The notes under the pieces are model-generated. The model was not told the origin of the DNA. It was given only the letters and a program-made list of their open reading frames with translations, and did no database searches. A program made the translations under genes and the position numbers. Shown here piece by piece: positions 6,194 to 13,457 of a DNA stretch of 16,226 nt. Source of the DNA: Actinobacteria bacterium UBA959 (lineage in GTDB: Bacteria; Actinomycetota; Actinomycetes; S36-B12; UBA5976); contig DBCL01000014.1 of assembly GCA_002293025.1 (NCBI GenBank), positions 148,646-164,871 of the forward strand, read 5' to 3'. Position 1 is the first letter of the stretch; each line of letters opens with the position of its first letter.

Positions 6194-6928
6194 ATGAGTA
6201 CGTGGTCAAAAGCCCCAGCAGGTGGTTGGAAGCGTGTTTTGTTGAAACTCTCTGGCGAGGCACTCGCTGGTGGTGGAGGTCTTGGAGTGGATCCCGATAT
6301 CGTGGATTCGATTGCAGTTCAAATTAAGCAAGTTGTTTCGACGGGCACACAAGTATGTGTAGTTATTGGTGGTGGAAATTACTTCCGTGGAGCACAACTA
6401 CAAGAGCGAGGCATGGATAGAGCCAGAGCTGACTACATTGGAATGCTAGGCACAGTCATGAATTGCTTAGCACTTCAAGATTTCTTGGAAAAGCGTGGTG
6501 TTGATACTCGAGTGCAAACCGCAATCAGCATGGGGCAAGTTGCTGAGAACTACATTCCACTAAGAGCTGTTCGACACCTAGAAAAGGGTCGAGTAGTAAT
6601 TTTTGGAGCAGGATTGGGTCAGCCTTATTTCTCAACTGACAGTGCCGCAGTGCAAAGAGCGCTAGAAAATGGTTGCGAGGTTGTGTTGATGGCCAAATCA
6701 ATCGATGGCGTTTATGACTCAGACCCTAGAAAGAATAAGGATGCTAAGCGCTACGACGAAGTAACTTATGATGAAGTTTTGGCCAAGGATCTCAAAGTTG
6801 CCGACGCGTCAGCTATTGGGCTGGCTCGAGACAATAATCTTCCTGTGGTTGTTTTTGACTTAAATGTGAATGGGAACATCTCCCGAGCGGTTGCCGGTGA
6901 AAAAATCGGTACGCTGGTATCCGCTTAA
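6194..6928 (+). CDS. pyrH: Uridylate kinase (UMP kinase)
   Basis: The 244-aa protein phosphorylates UMP to UDP with ATP in pyrimidine nucleotide synthesis; the bacterial enzyme is a hexamer of the amino acid kinase fold. Visible motifs are LLKLSGEAL (16-24, phosphate binding), VIGGGNYFRG (57-66), RARADYIGMLGTVMN (76-90, UMP pocket) and FGAGLGQPYFSTDSAA. The C-terminal part carries KSIDGVYDSDPRKNKDAKRYD. ATG at 6194 has GAAAGGG 4-5 bp upstream. It is 40 bp after tsf and 15 bp before frr, in the standard order. Confidence 0.98.
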   Translation: MSTWSKAPAGGWKRVLLKLSGEALAGGGGLGVDPDIVDSIAVQIKQVVSTGTQVCVVIGGGNYFRGAQLQERGMDRARADYIGMLGTVMNCLALQDFLEKRGVDTRVQTAISMGQVAENYIPLRAVRHLEKGRVVIFGAGLGQPYFSTDSAAVQRALENGCEVVLMAKSIDGVYDSDPRKNKDAKRYDEVTYDEVLAKDLKVADASAIGLARDNNLPVVVFDLNVNGNISRAVAGEKIGTLVSA

Positions 6929-6943
6929 CGAAAAGGACCAAAC

Positions 6944-7501
6944 ATGATTGACCAAGCACTCAAAGACGCTGGCGAGAAGATGGACAAAGCGGTTGCTGCC
7001 GCCAAAGAGGACATGGCAACAATTCGTGCTGGTCGTGCCAATTCATCTATGTTTAGCAAAATTGTTGCTGATTACTACGGCACACCAACTCCGCTACAGC
7101 AGTTGGCATCTTTCGCCGTCCCCGAAGCTCGGATGATCTTGGTTACTCCCTTTGATAAGTCAGCGGTTACTGCAATAGAGAAAGCAATTCGAGATTCCGA
7201 CCTGGGTGTCAATCCAACATCAGATGGAACTGTAGTTAGAGTTACCTTGCCTGAGTTAACCGAGGATCGTCGCAAGGAATACATCAAACAAGCCAAAGGT
7301 AAAGCTGAAGACGCCAAAATTGCAGTTAGAAATATCAGACGAACCGCTAAAGAATTAATAGATAAAACTGTAAAAGATCACAAAGCTGGTGAAGATGAGG
7401 GTCATCGCGCTGAAAAGTCATTAGATGAGCTAACTGCAAAGCATGTAGCTGCAATTGATGAGATCTTGAAGCATAAAGAAGCCGAACTACTTGAGGTTTA
7501 G
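6944..7501 (+). CDS. frr: Ribosome recycling factor
   Basis: The 185-aa protein splits post-termination ribosomes together with EF-G. It has the exact usual length and the two-domain pattern: a helical arm with EDMATIRAGRANSSMFSKI near the N-terminus, a beta domain with YYGTPTPLQQLASFAVPEARMILVTPFD, and the C-terminal helices with LPELTEDRRKEYIKQAKGKAEDAKIAVRNIRR. Start ATG with AAAAGGA upstream. It ends 2 bp before the cdsA start, so the two are translationally close. Confidence 0.98.
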   Translation: MIDQALKDAGEKMDKAVAAAKEDMATIRAGRANSSMFSKIVADYYGTPTPLQQLASFAVPEARMILVTPFDKSAVTAIEKAIRDSDLGVNPTSDGTVVRVTLPELTEDRRKEYIKQAKGKAEDAKIAVRNIRRTAKELIDKTVKDHKAGEDEGHRAEKSLDELTAKHVAAIDEILKHKEAELLEV

Positions 7502-7503
7502 TA

Positions 7504-8328
7504 GTGCCCAATAGAAGGCCCATCAACACTGGCCGAAATCTGCCGCTGGCCACTTTGGTTGGTTTGGTTCTTTTTGGATTAGTGTTGATAAGTACTTTTG
7601 TTTTTCCACTTCTTTACTTGATCTTATTAATTCTTTTGGTGCCAATGGCTGTTCAAGAATTAGCAAAAGCCTTTGCTCATCAGGGGATTAGGCTAGAAAT
7701 ATTCATCTTAGTTTTTGCAGGCATTTCTATGTTGATTGGCGCTTATGATGGTGGAATTGAATATTTGTTTTACATCTATTTGATATCTGTTCTGGTGTTA
7801 ATCACAGCATCCATGCGCAGAGATATCGATAATTTCATCAAGAATGCAACTGGCAACATTTTTGCTTTAACTTACTTGCCATTAATGGCATCCTTTGTGA
7901 CTGTCATGCTGCAAGGGGATGACGATGGACCGATTCGAGTCTTTGCTTTCATCATGCTGACTATTGCAGCTGATACTGGAGCTTATTTCGCTGGCATCTT
8001 ATTTGGTAAGCATCTTATGTCGCCAAAAATTTCTCCAAAGAAAACTTGGGAGGGTGTTGCTGGGGCGGTTGTACTGCAATTAGTTATTGGAGTTTTGGTT
8101 TTCGAATACTTACTCGATGAGCCCTACTGGAAGGGTCTAATTGCTGGGTTGGTTCTAACCGCAACCGCAATATTTGGCGACCTCTTGGAGTCTGCGATCA
8201 AACGAGGTTCTGGAATTAAGGATATGAGCCACACATTGCCTGGCCATGGCGGAGTTCTTGATCGTCTCGACTCTTTAATCCCGAATGCTATGGTCTCTTG
8301 GATGATATTTAGTTGGTTGTTGCCATGA
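7504..8328 (+). CDS. cdsA: Phosphatidate cytidylyltransferase (CDP-diacylglycerol synthase)
   Basis: The 274-aa integral membrane enzyme makes CDP-diacylglycerol from phosphatidic acid and CTP, the branch point of phospholipid synthesis. Several hydrophobic segments (about eight by eye) fill the first 220 residues. The family signature lies at about 230-257, SAIKRGSGIKDMSHTLPGHG followed by GVLDRLDSL, with the Lys-Asp, HGG and DRLD elements. KISPKKTWEGVAGA in the middle is also conserved. The GTG start at 7504 has GAGG 7 bp upstream, inside the end of frr. Its stop overlaps the rlmN start as ATGA. Confidence 0.97.
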   Translation: MPNRRPINTGRNLPLATLVGLVLFGLVLISTFVFPLLYLILLILLVPMAVQELAKAFAHQGIRLEIFILVFAGISMLIGAYDGGIEYLFYIYLISVLVLITASMRRDIDNFIKNATGNIFALTYLPLMASFVTVMLQGDDDGPIRVFAFIMLTIAADTGAYFAGILFGKHLMSPKISPKKTWEGVAGAVVLQLVIGVLVFEYLLDEPYWKGLIAGLVLTATAIFGDLLESAIKRGSGIKDMSHTLPGHGGVLDRLDSLIPNAMVSWMIFSWLLP

Positions 8329-9449
8329 CCACTGAAATTGAAGATCTTGCTTCGCTACCTCAGTTAAAGTTCATTCCACCACGGAGAACTCCGCCACCGC
8401 AGCATTTGGCTGACTTGGGGGCTAAGGGCGCAAAGGAATTGTGCTCAACTCATGGCATCTCAGGTTATCGAGTTGATCAAGTCGGTAGGCATTGGTATTC
8501 GCGCCTGAGTTCGGATTTTGATTCATACACTGACTTGCCATCCCAGACGCGAAGCGAGATCGCTAAATTACTGCTGCCGACCTTACTTAATGAGGTTCGA
8601 ACCATCACTTGTGATAATGGAACTACCGCTAAGACTTTATGGAAATTACACGATGGCGCCTTGATCGAATCAGTTTTGATGCGCTATCGAGATAGATCCA
8701 CTGTGTGTATTTCTTCTCAAGCAGGATGCGGTATGGCATGTCCATTTTGTGCAACTGGCCAAGGTGGCCTTACTCGAAATTTGTCAGTTGGAGAGATTGT
8801 GTGTCAGGTGCAGCGTGCAGCAGCCGACATGGAACATGGCGCTATGAGTGGCGGCCCTGGCAAGCTTTCGAACGTAGTTTTTATGGGCATGGGAGAGCCT
8901 TTAGCCAACTACAACACAATTTTGACTGCAATCAGACGCATGATTGATCCAAGTCCTAATGGGTTGGGTTTGTCAGCTCGTGGAATCACGGTTTCAACAG
9001 TTGGGTTAGTGCCCCGAATTAGGCAACTAGCGGATGAGGGGATACCAGTTACCTTGGCAGTCTCGTTGCATGCTCCTGATGATGAACTTCGTAATGAATT
9101 GGTTCCTGTTAATCAGCGCTGGAATCTGCGAGAAGTATTGGATGCAGCCTGGTATTACACCAGACAAACAAAGCGTCGTGTGTCAATTGAGTACGCAATG
9201 ATTCGAGATATAAATGATCAAGAATGGCGTGGAGATCGCTTAGGCCGTTTACTTAAAGGTCATCTAGCCCATGTGAATCTAATTCCACTAAACCCAACAC
9301 CAGGATCTAAGTGGACCGCTTCTAGACCAGAAGATGAACAGAAGTTCGTGGAAGCGATTGAACGTCACGGGGTACCAGTCACTGTCCGAGACACTCGAGG
9401 TAGAGAAATTGATGGGGCTTGTGGTCAATTAGCTGCTAAAGAAAGCTAA
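8325..9449 (+). CDS. rlmN: Dual-specificity RNA methyltransferase RlmN
   Basis: The 374-aa radical SAM enzyme puts a methyl group on C2 of A2503 in 23S rRNA and A37 in some tRNAs. The 4Fe-4S cluster ligands are Cys135, Cys139 and Cys142 in CGMACPFC. Cys128 just before (VCISSQAGC) and Cys366 near the C-terminus (CGQL) match the two mechanistic cysteines of E. coli RlmN. VFMGMGEPLANYN and the SLHAPDDELRNELVPVNQRW segment are family motifs. ATG at 8325 is preferred over an in-frame TTG at 8313 because it forms the ATGA overlap with cdsA. The 3' end overlaps the convergent FAD gene by 4 bp. Confidence 0.97.
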   Translation: MTTEIEDLASLPQLKFIPPRRTPPPQHLADLGAKGAKELCSTHGISGYRVDQVGRHWYSRLSSDFDSYTDLPSQTRSEIAKLLLPTLLNEVRTITCDNGTTAKTLWKLHDGALIESVLMRYRDRSTVCISSQAGCGMACPFCATGQGGLTRNLSVGEIVCQVQRAAADMEHGAMSGGPGKLSNVVFMGMGEPLANYNTILTAIRRMIDPSPNGLGLSARGITVSTVGLVPRIRQLADEGIPVTLAVSLHAPDDELRNELVPVNQRWNLREVLDAAWYYTRQTKRRVSIEYAMIRDINDQEWRGDRLGRLLKGHLAHVNLIPLNPTPGSKWTASRPEDEQKFVEAIERHGVPVTVRDTRGREIDGACGQLAAKES

Positions 9450-10807
9450 CCTTTTAGTATCTTCCACAATTTCTTCATCATCCAAGACTGCTTATTAGCG
9501 GATTCTTCCTTTCGATCTGCAAAAGAAATTAACTTCGATACAAAATTAATTAGGATGAACCTAATTGGTTCTATCTCCCAATTAGGAGACTGGTGATTCA
9601 CCCAAGGATCAGTTGTGCGAACTGAATGAGTGTTAGTTATTAAATCTGCCAAGGTTTGCCCAGCCAGATAACTGGCTGCTACGCCATCACCTGCGTATCC
9701 GCCGGCATAACAAACCCCCGACTTAGGATCAACAGAAACAGTTGGACGCCAGTCCCTAGTAACTCCAATAGGCCCGCCCCATTTATGGTTGCCGCTGTGC
9801 ACGTAGGGCTTTAAATCAGGAAACAACCCCACTAGAGCAAGTTGTAAGTACTCAAAAGCCGATTGATGCATTTCCACATGCTTACCAACCTGACTTTTGA
9901 ATCTATAAGGTGCGCCTCGACCCCCAAATGCAATTCGATTGTCAGAAGTGCGCTGCCCGTAAATAACGAGATTTCGAGCATCTGCAAAAGTTTGACCTGG
10001 TTCAATTCTAAGTTTGGTCAGTAATGATTCTGGAATTTGATCAGTTGCGAACATCAGCGAATGGATAGGAGCAATCTTTCTTCTATTGTGCTTTAAGGAA
10101 TAGCTGTAACCCTCAGTTGCTTGAATTATGTTCTTTGCCTTAACCTGAAATGTATTTGTGAACACCTTATTTGGCTCAATGAACGTCACCCGTGATGTTT
10201 CAAATATTTGAACACCCTGTTTTTCTACAACCTTAGCAAGTTGAGTAACCAGCTTTGCTGGATTTATTGAAGCACAGTGCCTAGTTGTATGAGCTGCAAT
10301 TAAATCAGGGACTAAAGGTAAATTTGCTAGTTCATAATCGATTTTGTAGTCACTCTCGTTAAAACCTAGATCCAGATAAGACTGATTTTCTGATTTGAGG
10401 CGATTCAACTGGGCTTGATTGGTGGCAAATACAGCGGTGCCAGCTAACTTAAAGTCAGCATCGATGTTCTCAGCTTTTAGAGTCTCGCCTATCTCTGGGA
10501 TTAATTCTTGCAATCTGGATTGAAACTCAAAAGCTCTTTGCTTACCTCTTTGCTTGACAATTGAATCTAGCGGGGCCGGCCAAAGAGCAGAAACCCAACC
10601 ACCATTGCGACCTGAGGCACCAAAACCAACATGCTCAGCTTCTAAAATTACAATTTTTAGATTTGGATCTGTTTTCATAAGCCAATATGCGCTCCACAAA
10701 CCCGTGTACCCGGCTCCAACAATGGCGACATCAACATCCAAGTTAGAAGTTAAGGAAGGGCGCTTAATCCAAGGCTCAAGGCTTTCCCACCAAAAGGAAG
10801 TATTCAC
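9446..10807 (-). CDS. FAD-dependent amine oxidoreductase (DAO/PuuB-like)
   Basis: The 453-aa protein belongs to the FAD oxidoreductase family that includes D-amino-acid, glycine and gamma-glutamylputrescine oxidases. The N-terminal nucleotide-binding fold is clear: VDVAIVGAGYTGLWSAYWL (GxGxxG at 31-36), Glu56 in VILEAE for ribose, and the GFGASGRNGG loop (61-70). The C-terminal FAD motif WGGPIGVTRDWRPTV and YAGGYAGDGVAASYLAG is also present. The family match is strong; the substrate is inferred to be an amine or polyamine from the neighbours. Start is GTG, overlapping the previous stop as GTGA. It is the last gene of a four-gene - strand operon. An alternative is a DadA-like amino acid oxidase. 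Confidence 0.9.
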   Translation of the reverse strand: MNTSFWWESLEPWIKRPSLTSNLDVDVAIVGAGYTGLWSAYWLMKTDPNLKIVILEAEHVGFGASGRNGGWVSALWPAPLDSIVKQRGKQRAFEFQSRLQELIPEIGETLKAENIDADFKLAGTAVFATNQAQLNRLKSENQSYLDLGFNESDYKIDYELANLPLVPDLIAAHTTRHCASINPAKLVTQLAKVVEKQGVQIFETSRVTFIEPNKVFTNTFQVKAKNIIQATEGYSYSLKHNRRKIAPIHSLMFATDQIPESLLTKLRIEPGQTFADARNLVIYGQRTSDNRIAFGGRGAPYRFKSQVGKHVEMHQSAFEYLQLALVGLFPDLKPYVHSGNHKWGGPIGVTRDWRPTVSVDPKSGVCYAGGYAGDGVAASYLAGQTLADLITNTHSVRTTDPWVNHQSPNWEIEPIRFILINFVSKLISFADRKEESANKQSWMMKKLWKILKG

Positions 10808-11451
10808 TTGATTTCTTTGATGTAATCTGGTGTTTCAAAGTTCGCAGGCAGGTTGGCAGCCGGTATCGCAGGTCCAACACTTTGCTTAATTGGAATTACT
10901 CCAGCCCAAATCGATAGATCAATATCTGCGGGATCATCATTGGGTCCACCAGTTTCAAACTTACCTGTAATTTGATCAATTGAGAGTGCTAGCAACATGG
11001 TGGCTGCGCGTTCCTTATTCAGCATGGGTCTGGCGCGATCAAAATGCCCCGGGATGTATTTCTCCGAAAATATCCGAAGGCCCTCATCTTTTTCCACCCC
11101 TGTTAATTCTGAGGCAGTGCCAAAAACCATGATGGAGTGATACCGCATGGAGCTATTAAACGTCGATCTGGCTACAACAATTCCTTCGAGGGTTGTCACT
11201 GTGGCACAAACATTAGCTCCTTGACTCAAGTTTCTAAAAAACCTAGATGCAGTTGAGCCATGTAGCAGGAGGGAGTCTCCATGCCTTACAAATGCCATAG
11301 GTAACACAAACGGTTGGTTTATCTCTAAGTCCATAAAGCCAATGTGAGCTAATAAAGCCTTGTCTAATACTTGGTACAGCGCATCTTGATTGGTTACTGC
11401 ATTCTCTGAGATGCGCTGTACTTCAAGTTTCTCTGGCGGAACAAAACTCAA
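10804..11451 (-). CDS. Pyridoxamine 5'-phosphate oxidase-like (NimA-type) flavin-binding protein
   Basis: The 215-aa protein fits the FMN-binding split-barrel family related to NimA and pyridoxamine phosphate oxidase (Pyridox_ox_2 type). Seen: LLAHIGFMDLEINQPFVLP, LLLHGSTASRFFRNLSQGANVCATV (61-85), GIVVARSTFNSSMRYHSIMVFGTA (90-113) and the late IWAGVIPI (181-188). In this family these segments contact the flavin phosphate and ring. True PdxH activity is unlikely; the protein is probably a flavin- or F420-binding redox or sequestering protein. Its TTG start overlaps the aminotransferase stop as TTGA, with GGAG about 7 bp upstream. Its place between a PLP aminotransferase and an FAD oxidase suggests a role in handling an amine product or a cofactor, which is inference. 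Confidence 0.85.
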   Translation of the reverse strand: MSFVPPEKLEVQRISENAVTNQDALYQVLDKALLAHIGFMDLEINQPFVLPMAFVRHGDSLLLHGSTASRFFRNLSQGANVCATVTTLEGIVVARSTFNSSMRYHSIMVFGTASELTGVEKDEGLRIFSEKYIPGHFDRARPMLNKERAATMLLALSIDQITGKFETGGPNDDPADIDLSIWAGVIPIKQSVGPAIPAANLPANFETPDYIKEIK

Positions 11452-12848
11452 AACAACTCCGCTGCTTTGGTTAAAGTCTTACGCAGGATAGCAACAATGT
11501 CATCAATGACATCTCGCCCAATTATCAATGGCGGGGCTATCTGCACCACAGGGTCGCCACGGTCATCTGTTCGACAATACAGACCATTGGTGAATAGTTC
11601 TTTGGACAAGAATCCTCTAAGTAGCTTCTCTGATTCTTGGTCATTGAAGGTTTCGCGAGTTTCTCGGTCTTTTACTAATTCAATTCCGTAGAAGTAACCC
11701 ATCCCTCTGACATTGCCAACGATGTCAATGTCATACAAGGTTTCAAGCTGTTCTCGGAAATAGTCTTCATTTGCCAAAACATTCTCAATGACTAATTCAT
11801 TTTCGATGATATCAAGATTGGCCATTGCGACGGCTGCACTAACTGGGTGTCCACCCCATGTGAAACCATGCAACATAGAAGTTTTGCCTGATTTAAATGG
11901 TTCAAATAGGCGGTCACTGACAATCATTGCACCAAGGGGCAAGTAGCCACTAGTGATGCCTTTTGCACAAGTAATTATGTCTGGGACAACATTAAATCTG
12001 TTTACCGCAAACATCGCACCTACTCGACCAAATCCGGTGATGGTTTCATCTGCAACCAACAAAACGTTGTGACGTGTACAAATCTCTCGAACCCGCTGCC
12101 AATAACCTGGTGGTGGCACAAAGCAGCCACCAGAGTTTTGAACTGGTTCTAAAAACACTGCTGCAACTGTGTCCGCACCTTCCATCAAGATGGCTTCTTC
12201 AATTCGATCAGCAGCCCAGATTCCGAAAGCAACTTCATCATTTCTTAAGTGCTCTGGTGCTCGGTAGAAATTGGTATTAGGTACCTTCACGCCACCAGGG
12301 GTAAGGGGTTCAAAAAAAGTTTTAGCAGCTGGAATCCCAGTGATAGCCAAAGCCCCTTGGGTGGTGCCGTGATAAGCAATTGAGCGAGAAATAACTTTGT
12401 ATTTAGTGCCATGACCAGTCAACTTAAAGTATTGCTTTGCTAACTTCCAAGCGCTTTCAACTGCTTCTCCTCCAGTAGTGCTGAAGAAAACTCGATTGAG
12501 ATCCCCTGGGGCATAACTTGCTAGGCGAGTAGCCAACTCAATGGCTTTTGGATGGGCATAAGACCAAAGTGGAAAAAAGTCCAGCTCCATCATCTGCTTG
12601 GCAGCAGCGTCTGCTAACTCTTTTCTTCCGTGACCGATTTGGGAACTAAACAACCCCGCAAGGCCGTCAATAATCTTTTCGCCGGTCGAGGTATAGATGT
12701 AAGCGCCTTCGGCACGGGAAATTACTGGAATTTCATTTTTTTCTTCGTGGAAATTTGAATGTCTAGTGAAGTACATCCAGAGATGGTCTTTGGCTTGTTG
12801 CTGTAAATCGTTGTGTACCTGTTTATCTGTTTCCGAAGTAGTAGTCAT
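11448..12848 (-). CDS. Class III (omega-type) aminotransferase, probable putrescine/polyamine aminotransferase
   Basis: The 466-aa PLP-dependent enzyme moves a terminal amino group to pyruvate or 2-oxoglutarate. Family marks: GLAGLFSSQIGHGRKELADAA, FFSTTGGEAVESAWKLAKQY (phosphate cup), SRSIAYHGTTQGALA, the VADETITGFGR segment with Asp267, and the PLP lysine Lys296 in CAKGITSGYLPLGAM. HGFTWGGHPVSAAVA and the overall layout resemble the putrescine:pyruvate (SpuC-type) group more than GABA-specific GabT; the substrate is inferred. ATG at 12848 is chosen over TTG at 12860 because it overlaps the regulator's stop as ATGA, with GGGGAA just upstream. With the divergent aldehyde dehydrogenase it would give putrescine to 4-aminobutanal to GABA. 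Confidence 0.92.
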   Translation of the reverse strand: MTTTSETDKQVHNDLQQQAKDHLWMYFTRHSNFHEEKNEIPVISRAEGAYIYTSTGEKIIDGLAGLFSSQIGHGRKELADAAAKQMMELDFFPLWSYAHPKAIELATRLASYAPGDLNRVFFSTTGGEAVESAWKLAKQYFKLTGHGTKYKVISRSIAYHGTTQGALAITGIPAAKTFFEPLTPGGVKVPNTNFYRAPEHLRNDEVAFGIWAADRIEEAILMEGADTVAAVFLEPVQNSGGCFVPPPGYWQRVREICTRHNVLLVADETITGFGRVGAMFAVNRFNVVPDIITCAKGITSGYLPLGAMIVSDRLFEPFKSGKTSMLHGFTWGGHPVSAAVAMANLDIIENELVIENVLANEDYFREQLETLYDIDIVGNVRGMGYFYGIELVKDRETRETFNDQESEKLLRGFLSKELFTNGLYCRTDDRGDPVVQIAPPLIIGRDVIDDIVAILRKTLTKAAELF

Positions 12849-13306
12849 CGGGTTCCCCAACTATAAGTTTGTTTTCTAATTTTTAAGTACATGAATGTTT
12901 CAGTGCGTTTGACACCAGGTAAGGATCGAATCTTTTTGTTGAGAAATTCAAGAAGGTGTTCATCATCTTCACAAACAACTTCAACCAATAAATCCAAACT
13001 ACCTGCACAGATAACTACATAGCTTGCTTCAGGGAACTTTGCTATTTTTTCAGCAAGTGCCTCCAAATCGCCTTCTGCAGCTATTCCAATTTGAGCTGAG
13101 CGAGCAAAACCAACCTGCAACGGATCACTAACTGCCACGATCTGGATTACGCCAGCTTCGTTTAGTTTGGTAACTCGTTGGCGGACAGCCGCCTCACTAA
13201 GCCCAACAGCCTTAGCAATGGTGGCGTATGGACGCCGGCCATCTTGTTGTAGCTGCTCGATGATCTCGCGAGAGACAGCATCTAGCGGCATAGCCTTGGT
13301 ATTCAT
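12845..13306 (-). CDS. Lrp/AsnC family transcriptional regulator
   Basis: The protein is 153 aa from the ATG at 13306. An N-terminal winged helix (LDAVSREIIEQLQQDGRRPY, then IAKAVGLSEAAVRQRVTKLNEAGVIQ) is followed by the ligand-binding RAM domain with CAGSLDLLVEV and a C-terminal SLPGVKRTETFMYLKI. These proteins form octamers and sense amino acids or amines. The frame stays open upstream to an ATG at 13408, adding 34 residues, but that region lacks a ribosome binding site, is unlike the family and overlaps promoter-like elements. ATG at 13291 (AAGG 3 bp upstream) is a close alternative. It heads the - strand operon and is divergent from the aldehyde dehydrogenase, so it is the likely local regulator. 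Confidence 0.92.
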   Translation of the reverse strand: MNTKAMPLDAVSREIIEQLQQDGRRPYATIAKAVGLSEAAVRQRVTKLNEAGVIQIVAVSDPLQVGFARSAQIGIAAEGDLEALAEKIAKFPEASYVVICAGSLDLLVEVVCEDDEHLLEFLNKKIRSLPGVKRTETFMYLKIRKQTYSWGTR

Positions 13307-13457
13307 CTGCGGATTCTGTGGTATTTTCGGTCTAAAAGCAAGTGATTCCACATCTTTAGGGGAATTATGCTTCGTTTTCAGTAGTTTTCCCCTGCTAGGT
13401 CTTCGCATTTTGAGGTTTGACCGCTAGCCTTCCCCTAACTTTTTCAAGGAGTTTGAT
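13307..13457. promoter_or_regulatory. Divergent promoter region with three TTCCCCT elements
   Basis: TTAGGGGAA (13356-13364) is the exact reverse complement of TTCCCCTAA (13430-13438). A third copy, TTCCCCTGC, is at 13387-13395. The centres are about 31 and 43 bp apart, near whole numbers of helical turns. A weak + strand promoter could be TTCGCA (13402-13407), 17 bp, TAGCCT (13425-13430). The aldehyde dehydrogenase has AAGGAG at 13446-13451. Lrp-type proteins usually bind several spaced sites in such regions, so these repeats are candidates, but no binding is shown. Confidence 0.45.
13364..13369 (-). promoter_or_regulatory. Candidate -10 element of the Lrp-aminotransferase operon
   Basis: On the - strand this reads CATAAT, one base off TATAAT. 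Transcription would start near 13358, about 50 bp before the ATG at 13306 and inside any longer 187-aa reading, which supports the shorter protein. The expected -35 position is covered by the middle TTCCCCT element; no -35 consensus is seen. Confidence 0.35.

Noticed and set aside
7075..7317. - strand open frame inside frr, and similar ones inside rpsB, tsf and cdsA
   Set aside because: They are shadows of strongly conserved genes, Ser/Thr/Leu-rich as expected for antisense frames, without start signals.
10554..10811. 85-codon + strand open frame opposite the FAD oxidase start
   Set aside because: It lies antisense to the FAD-binding motif of a clear gene and has no recognisable features.
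12849..12860. Earlier TTG start for the aminotransferase
   Set aside because: It adds only four residues and sits on its own GGGGAA sequence; the ATG at 12848 with the ATGA overlap is the better start.
13307..13408. Longer 187-aa form of the Lrp protein starting at 13408
   Set aside because: The extra 34 residues are basic and unlike the family, lack a ribosome binding site, and cover the likely promoter and repeated elements.
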